Counted from the stretch's first letter, positions 22,827 through 33,446 are shown. The stretch: DNA of 64,000 bases from Bryobacteraceae bacterium (GCA_026002855.1 BPGD01000001.1:2488001-2552000); one strand, 5' to 3'. A program made the numbers and translations. Notes: generated by a model not told the origin, from the sequence alone.

Positions 22827-25643
22827 TCAGGCGGACGGTCTGGTGAAGAGATCGTCGAAGAACTCGCGCGTGCGCGCGCGGATCTGCGCGAGCTCCTCTT
22901 CGAGGGGCTGATCGCACAGGTGCGGCGGGGCCCAGCGGCGCAGGAGCGATCCGAGCAGCCGGAGCTGCCGCGGCGAGCGCGGCAGGGCCGCCGGCGCCTG
23001 GCCGGTGATGAGGCGCAGCGCGTGGTCGAGCGCGCGGTAAAAGGTGGCTGCATCGAGCAGGAAGCGGGCTTCGGCCGAGTCGAGGTGGCCCATCTGTTCG
23101 AGCACCGAGATGCGCGCCGGGGTGTTGAGCACGCGGAAGAAGAGGCCGGCGCCGCGGAGGCGGAGCCAGGTGAGCGCGAAGTCGATGTCATACCAGCCGC
23201 CGGGGCCTGCCTTGAGAGGCTGTTCGGCGCCCAGCTCGCGCTCCAGCCGCAGGCGCATCTCGCGCAGCTGCGTGCGGGAGCGGGCGCTCTGGCCGTAGCG
23301 GCGCCAGTCGATCTGCTGGAGCTCTTCGAGCAACGCGGTGGCGCGTTCGACGGGCCCGGCCACGGCGCGGGCCTTCATCCACGCCAGGCCTTCCCAGGCC
23401 TCGGCGCGCGAGCGGAAATATTCGCGGCAGGCGGTCTCGGTCTGCACCAGCGGACCGGAGCGGCCTTCGGGGGCGAGGCGGGTGTCGACGCTGAACAGCG
23501 TGCCGTCGCTGGTGTGCGAGGCGAGCAGGGCGACGATCGATTCGGCCACGCGGGTCCAGCGCGGCAGGTCGGGCGCGAGCTCGTCCGGGAGGATGAAGAC
23601 AAGATCGGCGTCCGAGCCGAGGTCGAACTCCATCATGCCGAGACGGCCCAGCGCCACCGTCATCAGCCCGCAGCGGGGGAACCCGTGAGCGGCGGCCGCC
23701 AGGCGGGCGCAGGCCGCGACGGCCGAGTCCGCCAGCAGGGAGACCTTCTGAAGGGTGTGGAAGACGGGCCACTGGAGGCAGACGCTTTCGGCCTGAAGCC
23801 GGAACATGATCCGCCGGAAATGTTTTCGCACGGCGGAGGCGTCCGGAAGGGCCTCGGTCTCTTCCTGGACGCCCGTTTCCGGGCCGCTTTCGCCACCGAG
23901 CGGGACGAGCTCGTCGAGCAGCGCGGGCTGGCGGGCGAGCTGCTCGGCGAGGCAGGGGCTGGAGGCGGCCAGGTTGAGCAGCCGCGAGGCGAGCGTGCGG
24001 CCGGTTTCCACCGCCCGGAGCCGGTCGTCGTCCCGGATCAACTGTTCGAGGAAATGATCAAAAACGGCGGCGGTGGCCTCCAGCGGAGTGCGGCGGATGG
24101 CGGCGGCAAAGCGTGGCGCGCGCTGATCGAGGTATCGCAGGAGGTTCGACTCGCGCAGGACGGGAGGGCGGTCGTCGGCGGGTGCGGCCGGAGGCGGGGA
24201 GAAGGCGGCCGTCGCAGGCGCCTGATGCGCAGAGAGGATCCGTTCGTAGAGGGCGTGGACGGCCTCCAGATGGGCGTGAAGCTGGCGCCAGAGCGTTTCG
24301 CCCGAGGGGGGCTGGCCGAGCAGATCGGCCGGCATGCGGCGCGCGACCCGCTCGAGCGCCTGGGGATCGGCCGGCAGCCAGTGGGTCTGGCGGTCCTCTT
24401 CGAGCTGAAGACGGTGTTCGAGCGTGCGGAGGAACTGGTAGGCCGAGGCGAGCGCAGAGGCCTCGGCGCCGGAGAGCAGGTCCTTGTCGCGGAGCCGCAT
24501 GAGCGCCTGAAGCGTGGAGGCGTGGCGCAGCCAGAGCTCGCGGCCGCCGTAGAGGCGCTGGAGGCACTGGACGAGGAACTCGATGTCGCGGATGCCGCCG
24601 GGGGCGAGCTTGACGTCGATGCCCGGGGCGCGCCGGCGGCCGAGGAGCTTGCGGTCGATCTTTTCGCGCGTCTCGGCCATCTGGTCGATGGCGCGGAAAT
24701 CGAGCGACGTGGAATAGATCCTTGGCTGGAGCGCTTCGAGGAGCTCCTGTCCGGGGCCGAGGTCGCCGGCGGCGGGGCGGACCTTGATGAGCATCTGGAG
24801 CTCCCAGTCGCGGGCGCGCGTCTCGTAGTAGCGGCGCGCAGCCTCCAGTGACGGGCAGAGCGCGCCGTGGCGGCCCTCCGGGCGCAGGCGCAGGTCGATG
24901 CGGTAGATGAGTCCTTCGGTGGTGGTCTGGCCCAGCCATTGCGTGAGCTCGAGCGCGAGGCGGCGGAAGAACTCGGCGGCCGGCAGCGGTTCCGGGCCGA
25001 GCGTCTCGCCCTGGCCGGTGTGGATGAAGATCAGGTCGATGTCGGAGGAATAGTTCAGCTCGCGCCCGCCGAGCTTTCCGGCGGCGAGGATGCACATCTG
25101 CCACCGCGGGCCGGCCGGGGGCGGGCCGTGCCGACTTTCGAGGCGGCGGCGCAGGCGCGCGTGGACGGCGTCGAGGATCGACTCGGCAAGGATCGAAAGC
25201 TCCTCGGTGATCTCGGCCAGCCCGCCGAAGCCCAGCGTGTCCCGCAACATGATGCGCAGAATCTGTTTTCGCCGGAAGGCGGCCAGATGCAGGGGCTGGA
25301 GCACGCCGCCTGCGCCGGCGAGCCAGTCTTCGAGCTCGGCGTCGAACTCCTCGCGCAGGCGCGTGCGGTGCAGCGCGCCGGAAGAAAGGATTCCGATGAG
25401 CCAGTCCGGGTGCAGTTCCACCTCACGGGCGAGGAAGCGGCTGGTGGAGAAGACGGCGACCAGCGCCTGCATGCCGAACGGTGCGTAGAGGATCTGCTGG
25501 AATTCGGCCGGATGCGACGCATGGAGGGCGCGCAGGCGGTCGATGGCGAAAGCGCGGTCGGCGGATTGTTCAAGAAGGAGGGCGAGGCCCGAGTGGAACT
25601 CCGGCGGGACGATCGCCTCCAGGGCTGCGAAGTCGCGGGCCAA
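22827..25643 (-). CDS. glnE: Bifunctional glutamine synthetase adenylyltransferase/deadenylase
   Basis: 938 aa, close to E. coli GlnE (946). Both nucleotidyltransferase domains are present: GKLGGRELNYSSDIDLIF near residue 190 (adenylyl-removing half) and GRLGMMEFDLGSDADLVF near residue 665 (adenylylating half). The first domain continues with IYRIDLRLRPEGRHG and the second with SVDTRLAPEGRSGPLV. GlnE adjusts glutamine synthetase by AMP transfer to a tyrosine. The start is TTG at 25643, 8 bp after the MOSC gene; no strong ribosome-binding site is seen. Its target glnA lies upstream in the same direction. Confidence 0.95.
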   Translation of the reverse strand: MARDFAALEAIVPPEFHSGLALLLEQSADRAFAIDRLRALHASHPAEFQQILYAPFGMQALVAVFSTSRFLAREVELHPDWLIGILSSGALHRTRLREEFDAELEDWLAGAGGVLQPLHLAAFRRKQILRIMLRDTLGFGGLAEITEELSILAESILDAVHARLRRRLESRHGPPPAGPRWQMCILAAGKLGGRELNYSSDIDLIFIHTGQGETLGPEPLPAAEFFRRLALELTQWLGQTTTEGLIYRIDLRLRPEGRHGALCPSLEAARRYYETRARDWELQMLIKVRPAAGDLGPGQELLEALQPRIYSTSLDFRAIDQMAETREKIDRKLLGRRRAPGIDVKLAPGGIRDIEFLVQCLQRLYGGRELWLRHASTLQALMRLRDKDLLSGAEASALASAYQFLRTLEHRLQLEEDRQTHWLPADPQALERVARRMPADLLGQPPSGETLWRQLHAHLEAVHALYERILSAHQAPATAAFSPPPAAPADDRPPVLRESNLLRYLDQRAPRFAAAIRRTPLEATAAVFDHFLEQLIRDDDRLRAVETGRTLASRLLNLAASSPCLAEQLARQPALLDELVPLGGESGPETGVQEETEALPDASAVRKHFRRIMFRLQAESVCLQWPVFHTLQKVSLLADSAVAACARLAAAAHGFPRCGLMTVALGRLGMMEFDLGSDADLVFILPDELAPDLPRWTRVAESIVALLASHTSDGTLFSVDTRLAPEGRSGPLVQTETACREYFRSRAEAWEGLAWMKARAVAGPVERATALLEELQQIDWRRYGQSARSRTQLREMRLRLERELGAEQPLKAGPGGWYDIDFALTWLRLRGAGLFFRVLNTPARISVLEQMGHLDSAEARFLLDAATFYRALDHALRLITGQAPAALPRSPRQLRLLGSLLRRWAPPHLCDQPLEEELAQIRARTREFFDDLFTRPSA

Positions 25644-25651
25644 CGTTGTGC

Positions 25652-26125
25652 TCAGACGGCCATTTCCGTCAGCTCGATGATATCCCCGGCGCGGATCCAG
25701 CCGCCAAGGAGCACGCGGGCATACCAGCCGGCCAGGTGCGGGGCTTCGGTGAGCCGCTGCTGGATGCGGCCTGCGCGGCCGCCGTTGAGCGGCTCGAGCT
25801 GGGCGCAGGGGCGGCGCAGGCGGGTGAGTTCGATCAGCGCCTCGCCGGCGCGGAAGCGCATGCCTGGGGCGAGCTGACCGAAGTTGAGCCCCTGTGTGGT
25901 GAGGTTTTCGCCCAGCACGCCGGGGGCGACGGGGAAACCCTGCTGGCGCAACTGTTCCAGCGATTCGCGGGCGATGAGCAGCAGCGCCTTGTCCGGGCCG
26001 CCGTGGATGTGCGGATGGTTGTGGCCGTCGCCTTCGAGGCCCGCGGCGGTGACGCGCGCGGCGCGCACGTCCAGCTTGGGCAGCCCGCCGGGGGAGACGC
26101 AGACGGCCAGGATCGTGCCTCGCAT
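25652..26125 (-). CDS. MOSC-domain protein
   Basis: 157 aa single MOSC domain. GLEGDGHNHPHIHGGPDKALLL gives the conserved GD..H.HGG..KA core, and GENLTTQGLNF and RLRRPCAQLEPLNG supply the conserved Cys. MOSC domains bind or carry sulfur for molybdenum cofactor or related reactions (YiiM type). It lies between glnA and glnE, 3 bp from the former and 8 bp from the latter, so all three are likely one transcript; a nitrogen-metabolism link is not obvious. Confidence 0.9.
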   Translation of the reverse strand: MRGTILAVCVSPGGLPKLDVRAARVTAAGLEGDGHNHPHIHGGPDKALLLIARESLEQLRQQGFPVAPGVLGENLTTQGLNFGQLAPGMRFRAGEALIELTRLRRPCAQLEPLNGGRAGRIQQRLTEAPHLAGWYARVLLGGWIRAGDIIELTEMAV

Positions 26126-26128
26126 GGA

Positions 26129-27550
<1,422 letters not shown>

Positions 27551-27660
27551 TTCCTGGGTGACGGTGAGCCGGAGGCGGCTTCGGCAGTCAGTCTAGCAGA
27601 GTTCAGCCCGGCGGCAGTGATGGAAACGATTCTCCGCCCGGCTGCGGAGAGGGCGTGGAA

Positions 27661-27709
27661 CCGGTTGTAAATCAGGCAGTTAACCAGGTTGATCAATTCC
27701 TGCAACCGG
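27661..27709. promoter_or_regulatory. Palindromic region between the two glutamine synthetase genes
   Basis: CCGGTTG at 27661-27667 and CAACCGG at 27703-27709 form a 7-bp inverted repeat around an AT-rich core with TTGATCAA (27689-27696). It is the only AT-rich part of the 362-bp divergent gap (27551-27912). A nitrogen regulator site or mRNA hairpin is possible. A CATAAT box at 27775 could be a -10 for the rightward gene. Confidence 0.45.
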
Positions 27710-27912
27710 CCCCATAAAAAAATACGATCGACAAAACGGCCTCGCCGCGTTGCGGGCGGCCGCGCCGCTGAACTCATAATGGCAATAAGCGTGAGGCGGG
27801 CGCCGGGTTTCCGACAGCACCGGCGGCCGACCGGCGCCTCCCCCGTTTGCGGCTCTCCACGACGAGAGGAATTCCCGACCGACATCGAAGATTGATCCAA
27901 GGAGTTGAAGTC

Positions 27913-29343
27913 ATGCCGGATTCGTTGCGTGAGTTCCTGATGCTCTCTTACGCGGAGCTGGAGGAGCTGAACCTGAAAGCCAAGGAGCAGAGGAAGAACC
28001 GCGTTCCTGTCCACGTGATCCAGGAGGAGCGGCTGAAGTATCTGGCCGACGAGCGCCGGATCAAGGCCGTGACGGTGCTCTTCAGCGACCTGGAAGGCCG
28101 CCTCCACATGCTCGACTACGACAAGAAATTCCTGGTGAAGAACTGGGACAACCTGACGTTTGACGGTTCGTCGATCCGCGGCTTCACCGCGCAACGCGAG
28201 AGCGACCTGCGGCTGGCCGTGGACTGGCCATCGTTCTACTGGGCGCCGGCCGATATTTTCGGCCCCGGCAAGGTGCTTGTGTTCGGGCTGGTCTGCGACA
28301 AGGACGGTTCGCAGTATTCGGCGGACATCCGCGGCGTGCTGAAGAACTACGCCGAGAAGCTGTACCAGGAGAAGAAGTTCACGCTGAACGCTGCCAACGA
28401 GATTGAAGGTTTCCTGTTCAAGGGCGTGGACGCGGAGCGGACCTATCACGAGACGAAGAAATTCGAGTACGTCAACACGGGCGGCTACTATCACAGCCTT
28501 CCCGGCGACCCGCTGCGCGCCTTCATCGACGCCACCGCCGAAGCGCAGCGTGCGATGGGATTCGAGAACGAAAAAGACCACCCCGAAGTGGCGCCGTCGC
28601 AGTTTGAGATCAATTACTCTTACACCGACGTTGTCACCGCGGCGGACCAGATCCAGCTCTACAAGCTGATCTGCCGCCAGATCGCGACGAAGATGGGCTT
28701 CACCGCCTGTTTCCTGCCCAAGCCGGTGGTGGGCGTCAACGGCAGCGGCATGCACACGAACGTGTCGATCAGCCAGAACGGCACGAATCTGTTCTGGGAC
28801 GAGAACGGCGAGGAGCAGCTCAGCGCGTTCGGCTGGCAGTTCGTGGACCGGATTCTCACTCACGCCAACGACATCTGCCTGATCCTGAATTCCAGCGTGA
28901 ACGCGTACCGGCGGCTGGATCCGCACTATGAGGCGCCGAACCAGATCAAGGCATCGGCGGTGGACCGCGGCTCGATGATCCGCATTCCGATCGGAAACGC
29001 GCGCAGCATGCGCGTGGAGGTGCGTTCGGTGGGTCCCGACGCCAATCCGTATCTTGTGCTGTACTCGCTGTTCCGCACCGGACTGGAAGGCGAGATTGCG
29101 GAGATGGAAAACCTGCGTCAGGCGGAGCGCTACCTGCCGGACAACATCTATGACGCGATTGAGAACTTCCGCAAGTCGACCTGGACGACGAAGCTGCTGG
29201 GCGAGGACGTCAAGGCCCGCTTTGCGGACCTGAAGCAGGCGAGCGCGGACCGCTGCCCGCGCCTGCTGGGCACGTTCGTCAAGACCCCTGAGGTGCAATA
29301 CCACCACGAGGTCTACAACCAGTACCTGTGGAGCCTCTTCTAA
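27913..29343 (+). CDS. Second glutamine synthetase (type I fold, no adenylylation motif)
   Basis: 476 aa from the ATG at 27913 (AAGGAG 9 nt upstream; frame open further 5' but unsupported). A ~40-residue helical N-terminal extension precedes the synthetase fold: LTFDGSSIRGF, PEVAPSQFEINYSY, GVNGSGMHTNVSI, RRLDPHYEAPNQIKASAVDRGS, RVEVRSVGPDANPYLVLYS. The position of the adenylylation loop reads LPDNIYDAIENFRKST, lacking LPPEE, so GlnE control is unlikely. It could be a true synthetase with other regulation or a gamma-glutamyl ligase of the GlnA2/GlnA3 kind. Confidence 0.88.
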   Translation: MPDSLREFLMLSYAELEELNLKAKEQRKNRVPVHVIQEERLKYLADERRIKAVTVLFSDLEGRLHMLDYDKKFLVKNWDNLTFDGSSIRGFTAQRESDLRLAVDWPSFYWAPADIFGPGKVLVFGLVCDKDGSQYSADIRGVLKNYAEKLYQEKKFTLNAANEIEGFLFKGVDAERTYHETKKFEYVNTGGYYHSLPGDPLRAFIDATAEAQRAMGFENEKDHPEVAPSQFEINYSYTDVVTAADQIQLYKLICRQIATKMGFTACFLPKPVVGVNGSGMHTNVSISQNGTNLFWDENGEEQLSAFGWQFVDRILTHANDICLILNSSVNAYRRLDPHYEAPNQIKASAVDRGSMIRIPIGNARSMRVEVRSVGPDANPYLVLYSLFRTGLEGEIAEMENLRQAERYLPDNIYDAIENFRKSTWTTKLLGEDVKARFADLKQASADRCPRLLGTFVKTPEVQYHHEVYNQYLWSLF

Positions 29344-29370
29344 AGCCCGGCGACGACGGGTTCTCCCTGA

Positions 29371-29406
29371 CAGCGCCGCCTTCCCCCGGGAGGGAAGGCG
29401 GCGCTG
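29371..29406. terminator. Perfect 15-bp hairpin between convergent genes
   Basis: Left arm 29371-29385 and right arm 29392-29406 are perfectly complementary with a 6-base loop, 27 bp after the synthetase stop and 8 bp before the DinB-like stop. It probably acts as a bidirectional terminator; no long T-run follows. Confidence 0.7.
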
Positions 29407-29413
29407 CCCTGTT

Positions 29414-29947
29414 TCAGGGGATCTCGTGGCCGGGCGGTGGAGGGGGAGGCGGAGCGGCGCCGGAGAGATGGCGGTAGAAGCCGAGATCGGCGCCGGTCAT
29501 GGCCTTGGTGGCGGCGATGATCTGTCCCGTGTGTCCGGAGAAATGCTCGACCACATGGTAGATGGCCTCGAGCACCGTGACCTCGTAATTCTGCGGGCGG
29601 ACGACACGCAGCAGCGCGTCGTGCGGCAGCGCGGCGATGACTTCGCAGGCCTGCTGAACGGCGTCCTCGAGGTGCGCGGCGAGCTGCTGCTTCTGCCATC
29701 CGCCGCGGGCGGCGAACTCGCCGTTGCGGTTGCGGACGTCCGGCGCGCCGGCGATGCCGTGGACGATCCACTGCCGCACGTTGCCGGCCAGGTGCAGGCA
29801 CAGGTTGCCGATTGAATTGGCAGCCTCGTTGTCCCTGCGCCACACCTGCTCTTCCGTCAGACGCTCGAGACAGGCGTGGATGCGGGAGACGTACTGCCGG
29901 AGCTTGGCGGCGGAGAAGTCGAGGAAGGTCTGTTCCACACTGGCCAT
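29414..29947 (-). CDS. DinB-like four-helix metalloprotein
   Basis: 177 aa. Conserved histidines of the DinB/YfiT/DUF1572 superfamily are present: SIGNLCLHLAGNVRQWI (first His), then IYHVVEHFSGHTGQII (two more), with NRNGEF between. These bind a metal in four-helix bundles used as thiol-dependent S-transferases or stress proteins; the substrate is unknown. The C-terminus is a proline run (GAAPPPPPPPG). It is monocistronic between two hairpins. Confidence 0.85.
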   Translation of the reverse strand: MASVEQTFLDFSAAKLRQYVSRIHACLERLTEEQVWRRDNEAANSIGNLCLHLAGNVRQWIVHGIAGAPDVRNRNGEFAARGGWQKQQLAAHLEDAVQQACEVIAALPHDALLRVVRPQNYEVTVLEAIYHVVEHFSGHTGQIIAATKAMTGADLGFYRHLSGAAPPPPPPPGHEIP

Positions 29948-29975
29948 GAGGAATGTCTCGCCCCATGGTAGCGCC

Positions 29976-30002
29976 GCGGCGCGCCGGGAAGAGGCGCGCC
30001 GC
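29976..30002. terminator. Hairpin after the E2 gene
   Basis: GCGGCGCGCC-N7-GGCGCGCCGC, a perfect 10-bp stem, 10 bp beyond the stop of the leftward lpdA-lipB-E2 operon and before the DinB-like start. No U-tract follows. Confidence 0.5.
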
Positions 30003-30012
30003 GGGCGGAACG

Positions 30013-31326
30013 TCAGAGGACGTCTTCACTCCAGTTTTCGAGAATCGACTTGACCTTCTGGCAGAACTGATCGGCGAGCGCGCCGTCGATGAGGCGGTGG
30101 TCGAAGGTGAGCGCGAGGTGGGCCATCTGGCGGATGGCGATGGCATCGCCTTCGACGACCACGGGCATCTTCTCCACCGCGCCGACGCCGAGGATGGCCA
30201 CCTGCGGCTGGTTGATCACCGGCGTGGCGAACAGCGAACCGAAGCTGCCGAAGTTGGTGATCGAAAACGTGCCGCCCTGCACCTCCTGCGGCTTGAGCTG
30301 TTTGGAGCGGGCGCGGGCAGCCAGGTCGACGATGGCGCGCTGGAGGCCGACGATGTTCTTCTCGTCGGCGTTGTGGATCACCGGGACGATGAGGCCGTTG
30401 TCGAGCGCGACCGCAATGCCGATGTTGATCTCGTTGTAGTAGAGGATGTTGGTGCCCTCAATGGACGAGTTGAAGATCGGGAAGGCGCGAAGCGCCTCGG
30501 CGGTGGCGCGGACAATGAACGGCAGGTAGGTGAGCGAGAAGCCGTAGCGCTGCTGGAACTCGCCCTTCAGCCGCTCGCGCAGCCGCGCTATGCGGGTCAT
30601 GTCGACGCGGTGCACGGTGGTCACATGGGCCGAGGTGTGCTTGGAGTGGATCATGTGCTCGGCGATCTTCTGCCGCATGATCGACATGGGCTCCACTCTG
30701 ACTTTGGCGGGTTTGACGCGCGGCAGCCGAGGCGCGGCCGGCGGGGCTGGAGCGGGCGCGGGTGCGGGTTTCGCGGCCGGGGCGGCGGCCACCTGACGGG
30801 CGGCGAGATAGTTCTCGATGTCCTGTTTGGTGATGCGGCCGCCGGCGCCGGTGCCAGTCACCTGACGCAGGTCGATGTTGTGCTCGCGCGCGAGCCGGCG
30901 CACCAGCGGAGACACCGGGCCGATGTCGGCCTCGGTTTCGGCGGCAGCGACCGGCGCGGGAGCCGGCTCCGCCACGGGCGCGGGTGCAGGGGCGGGCTCG
31001 GGGGCGGGCGCGGCCGCTGCCGGCGCAGGCGCCGCGGGCGCTGCTGGCGGCGCTTCGGCGGCCCTGGCAGGAGCGGCAGCCGGAGCGGCGCCTTCTTCAG
31101 CGATCCGCGCCACCACCGTGTTGATGGCAACGGTGGCGCCTTCCTGCACAAGGATTTCCGTCAGGACGCCGGAGGCCGGCGACGGGATCTCGGTATCGAC
31201 CTTGTCGGTGGAGATCTCAAAGAGAGGCTCGTCGCGCTCCACGCGGTCGCCCACTTTCTTCAGCCATTTCGTCAACGTGCCTTCGACGATGCTTTCCCCC
31301 ATCTGGGGCATCACGACATCGGCCAT
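30013..31326 (-). CDS. 2-oxo acid dehydrogenase E2 component (dihydrolipoyl acyltransferase)
   Basis: 437 aa from the ATG at 31326 (GAGGAG 10 nt upstream). There is one lipoyl domain (MPQMGESIVEGTL; lipoyl-Lys in EISTDKVDTEIPSP), a long Ala/Pro linker, a peripheral-subunit binding domain (SPLVRRLAREHNIDLRQVTG) and a catalytic domain ending with FDHRLIDGALA (His-Asp active site). The type is closest to SucB/BkdB-like E2 of acidobacteria and actinobacteria; succinyl, acetyl or branched-chain specificity cannot be read. lipB and lpdA are upstream in the same operon. Confidence 0.9.
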   Translation of the reverse strand: MADVVMPQMGESIVEGTLTKWLKKVGDRVERDEPLFEISTDKVDTEIPSPASGVLTEILVQEGATVAINTVVARIAEEGAAPAAAPARAAEAPPAAPAAPAPAAAAPAPEPAPAPAPVAEPAPAPVAAAETEADIGPVSPLVRRLAREHNIDLRQVTGTGAGGRITKQDIENYLAARQVAAAPAAKPAPAPAPAPPAAPRLPRVKPAKVRVEPMSIMRQKIAEHMIHSKHTSAHVTTVHRVDMTRIARLRERLKGEFQQRYGFSLTYLPFIVRATAEALRAFPIFNSSIEGTNILYYNEINIGIAVALDNGLIVPVIHNADEKNIVGLQRAIVDLAARARSKQLKPQEVQGGTFSITNFGSFGSLFATPVINQPQVAILGVGAVEKMPVVVEGDAIAIRQMAHLALTFDHRLIDGALADQFCQKVKSILENWSEDVL

Positions 31327-31357
31327 GATCTGGTTCTCCTCAGTTCGATTCTTCCCC

Positions 31358-32014
31358 TCAGGCGCCGGCTTCAACAGGCGCCACTTCGTACTCAAAAACC
31401 TCGGCGAAATGTTCGACGAGCGCGCGGTGCAGCTCCCGCCGTCCGGGGCGCGCGCCGAGCGCTTCCATGGACGTCACCGGCCGCGGCAGGCCGCAGGGCA
31501 CGATGTACTGGTAGTATTTCAGATCGGTCGTCCAGTTCAGGGCGAAGCCGTGCGTGGTGACCCAGCGCGAGATGTGGACGCCGATGGCGCAGATCTTGCC
31601 GGCGCGGGTCCACACGCCGGTGGCGCCGGGCTCGCGCCAGCTTTCGATGCCGAAGCGCGCGAGCGCGCGGATGACGGTCTCTTCGATGCCGCGCACATAG
31701 GCCACGACGTCGCGCTTCCACTCCCTGAGGTCGAGGATCGGATAGCCGACGATCTGGCCCGGGCCGTGATAGGTGATGTCGCCGCCGCGGTCGATTTCGT
31801 AGTACTCGATGCCGAGTTCGGCCAGCCGCTGACGGCTCACCAGCAGGTGTTCCGGCCTGCCGTTGCGGCCCAGAGTCAACACGTGCGGATGCTCGAGAAG
31901 GAGGAACTGATCGGGAATCTCGCCGGCCTTGCGGCGGCGCTCAAGTTCCCGTTGCAGTTCCCACGCCCGCGCATAGGGAACCAGCCCGAGCTCTCTGACC
32001 TCGAAGCTACGCAT
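31358..32014 (-). CDS. lipB: Octanoyl-[ACP]:protein N-octanoyltransferase
   Basis: 218 aa from the ATG at 32014, overlapping the lpdA stop by 8 bp. The LipB signatures are clear: FLLLEHPHVLTLGRNG, RGGDITYHGPGQIVGYPI, catalytic Lys in RAGKICAIGVHISRW and catalytic Cys in YIVPCGLPRPVTSM. It transfers octanoate from acyl carrier protein to lipoyl domains; its substrate E2 is the next gene. LipA is not in the window. Confidence 0.95.
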   Translation of the reverse strand: MRSFEVRELGLVPYARAWELQRELERRRKAGEIPDQFLLLEHPHVLTLGRNGRPEHLLVSRQRLAELGIEYYEIDRGGDITYHGPGQIVGYPILDLREWKRDVVAYVRGIEETVIRALARFGIESWREPGATGVWTRAGKICAIGVHISRWVTTHGFALNWTTDLKYYQYIVPCGLPRPVTSMEALGARPGRRELHRALVEHFAEVFEYEVAPVEAGA

Positions 32015-33401
32015 TGATGGCCAGGCCGTAAACGCTGTTGAACGCCTCGCCCACCGCTTCATACAGCGTCGGGTGAGCGTGAATGGTCGACATCATCGTC
32101 TCCACCGTGGCTTCGGCCTCCATGGCGGCGACGGCTTCGGCGATCAGCTCGTAGGCATGCGGGCCGATGATGTGCACGCCGAGAATCTCGCCGTAGCGTG
32201 CGTCGGCCACGACCTTCACAAAACCGCCGTGGCTGCCGAGGATCGATGCTTTCGAGTTGCCTGCGAAGGGGAACTTGCCGATGCGCACGTCGTAGCCCTG
32301 CTCGCGCGCCTGCTTTTCCGTGAGTCCGACGCTGCCGATGCCCGGCTCGGTGTAGGTGGCGCCGGGGATGCGGTTTTTGTGAATGGGACGCGGATTCCTG
32401 CCGGCGATGTGTCCGACCGCCACCAGGCCTTCCATGGTGGCCACGTGCGCCAGCTGCGGCGTGCCCGCCACGATGTCGCCGATGGCATAGAGGCCGGGCT
32501 CGGCCGTGCGCTGCCAGGCGTCGACTTTCACATAGCCGCGGTCGAGCTCGGCGCGGGTGTTTTCAAGGCCCACATTTTCCGTGTTTGGTTTGCGGCCCAC
32601 GGCCACCAGCAGCATTTCGGCCTCGTACTGCTGCACCTTGCCGCCGGCCAGCTGGACGTCCACGCGCACGCCGCCGACGGTGCGCTCCACCTTCTGGACC
32701 TTCGCGCTGGTTTCGCACGCGATGCCCTGCTTGCGGAACTGGCGTTCGAGTTCCTTGCTGACTTCTTCGTCTTCCACCGGCACCAGCCGCGGCAGCATTT
32801 CGAAGATGGTCACGTCGCTGCCGAAGCGCCGGAAGATCGACGCGAATTCGACGCCGACGGCGCCGGCGCCGATCACCAGCAGGCTTTTCGGGATCTCGGT
32901 GCGCGACAGGATCTCGATGTTGGTGACGATGGTCTTCTGGTCCGGCTCGAGACCCGGCAGCATGCGCGCCTCGCTGCCGGTGGCGAGGATGATGTTTTTC
33001 GCCTCCAGCGTGCGGGACTCGTTGCCGGAGAGGACTTCGACGCGCCCGCGCCCGAGCAGGCGCCCGTAGCCGCGGATGACCTCGACCTTGTTCTTCTTCA
33101 TCAGGAACTCGATGCCCCTGGCGTGGGTCATCACGATCCTGTTCTTGCGGTCGAGCACCTTCGGGTAGTCCAGCCGGGGGTTGTCGCAGGCGATGCCCTG
33201 CGCGGCCGGGTTGCGGAAGTAGTCCCACACCTCGGCCGTGTGGAGAAGGGCCTTGGTGGGAATGCAGCCCACATGGAGGCAGGTGCCGCCCAGGTACGGG
33301 TCCTTTTCGATGAGTGCGGTCTTCAGGCCATATTGGCCGGCCCGGATGGCGGCGGAGTAGCCCCCGGGGCCGCTGCCAATGACGACGACATCGTAGGACA
33401 T
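32007..33401 (-). CDS. lpdA: Dihydrolipoyl dehydrogenase (E3)
   Basis: 464 aa flavoprotein disulfide reductase. FAD site VVVIGSGPGGYSAAIRAGQ, redox disulfide GGTCLHVGCIPTK, NAD site LLVIGAGAVGVEFASIF, second FAD motif GLYAIGDIV, and C-terminal active-site His-Glu in HAHPTLYEAVGEAF. It reoxidises the dihydrolipoyl group of the E2 encoded two genes downstream. It is divergent from the POTRA-protein gene across 45 bp. Confidence 0.95.
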   Translation of the reverse strand: MSYDVVVIGSGPGGYSAAIRAGQYGLKTALIEKDPYLGGTCLHVGCIPTKALLHTAEVWDYFRNPAAQGIACDNPRLDYPKVLDRKNRIVMTHARGIEFLMKKNKVEVIRGYGRLLGRGRVEVLSGNESRTLEAKNIILATGSEARMLPGLEPDQKTIVTNIEILSRTEIPKSLLVIGAGAVGVEFASIFRRFGSDVTIFEMLPRLVPVEDEEVSKELERQFRKQGIACETSAKVQKVERTVGGVRVDVQLAGGKVQQYEAEMLLVAVGRKPNTENVGLENTRAELDRGYVKVDAWQRTAEPGLYAIGDIVAGTPQLAHVATMEGLVAVGHIAGRNPRPIHKNRIPGATYTEPGIGSVGLTEKQAREQGYDVRIGKFPFAGNSKASILGSHGGFVKVVADARYGEILGVHIIGPHAYELIAEAVAAMEAEATVETMMSTIHAHPTLYEAVGEAFNSVYGLAINA

Positions 33402-33446
33402 CTTTCACAGTGTAACATCCGCAATTTTTGAACATAATGAAACCAA

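Noticed and set aside
27847-27912. Earlier TTG start for the second glutamine synthetase
   Set aside because: The ATG at 27913 has a good AAGGAG; the extra residues are not synthetase-like.
27551-27912. Sigma-54 promoter for the glutamine synthetases
   Set aside because: Searched by eye for TGGCAC-N5-TTGCA on both strands and found no acceptable pair.
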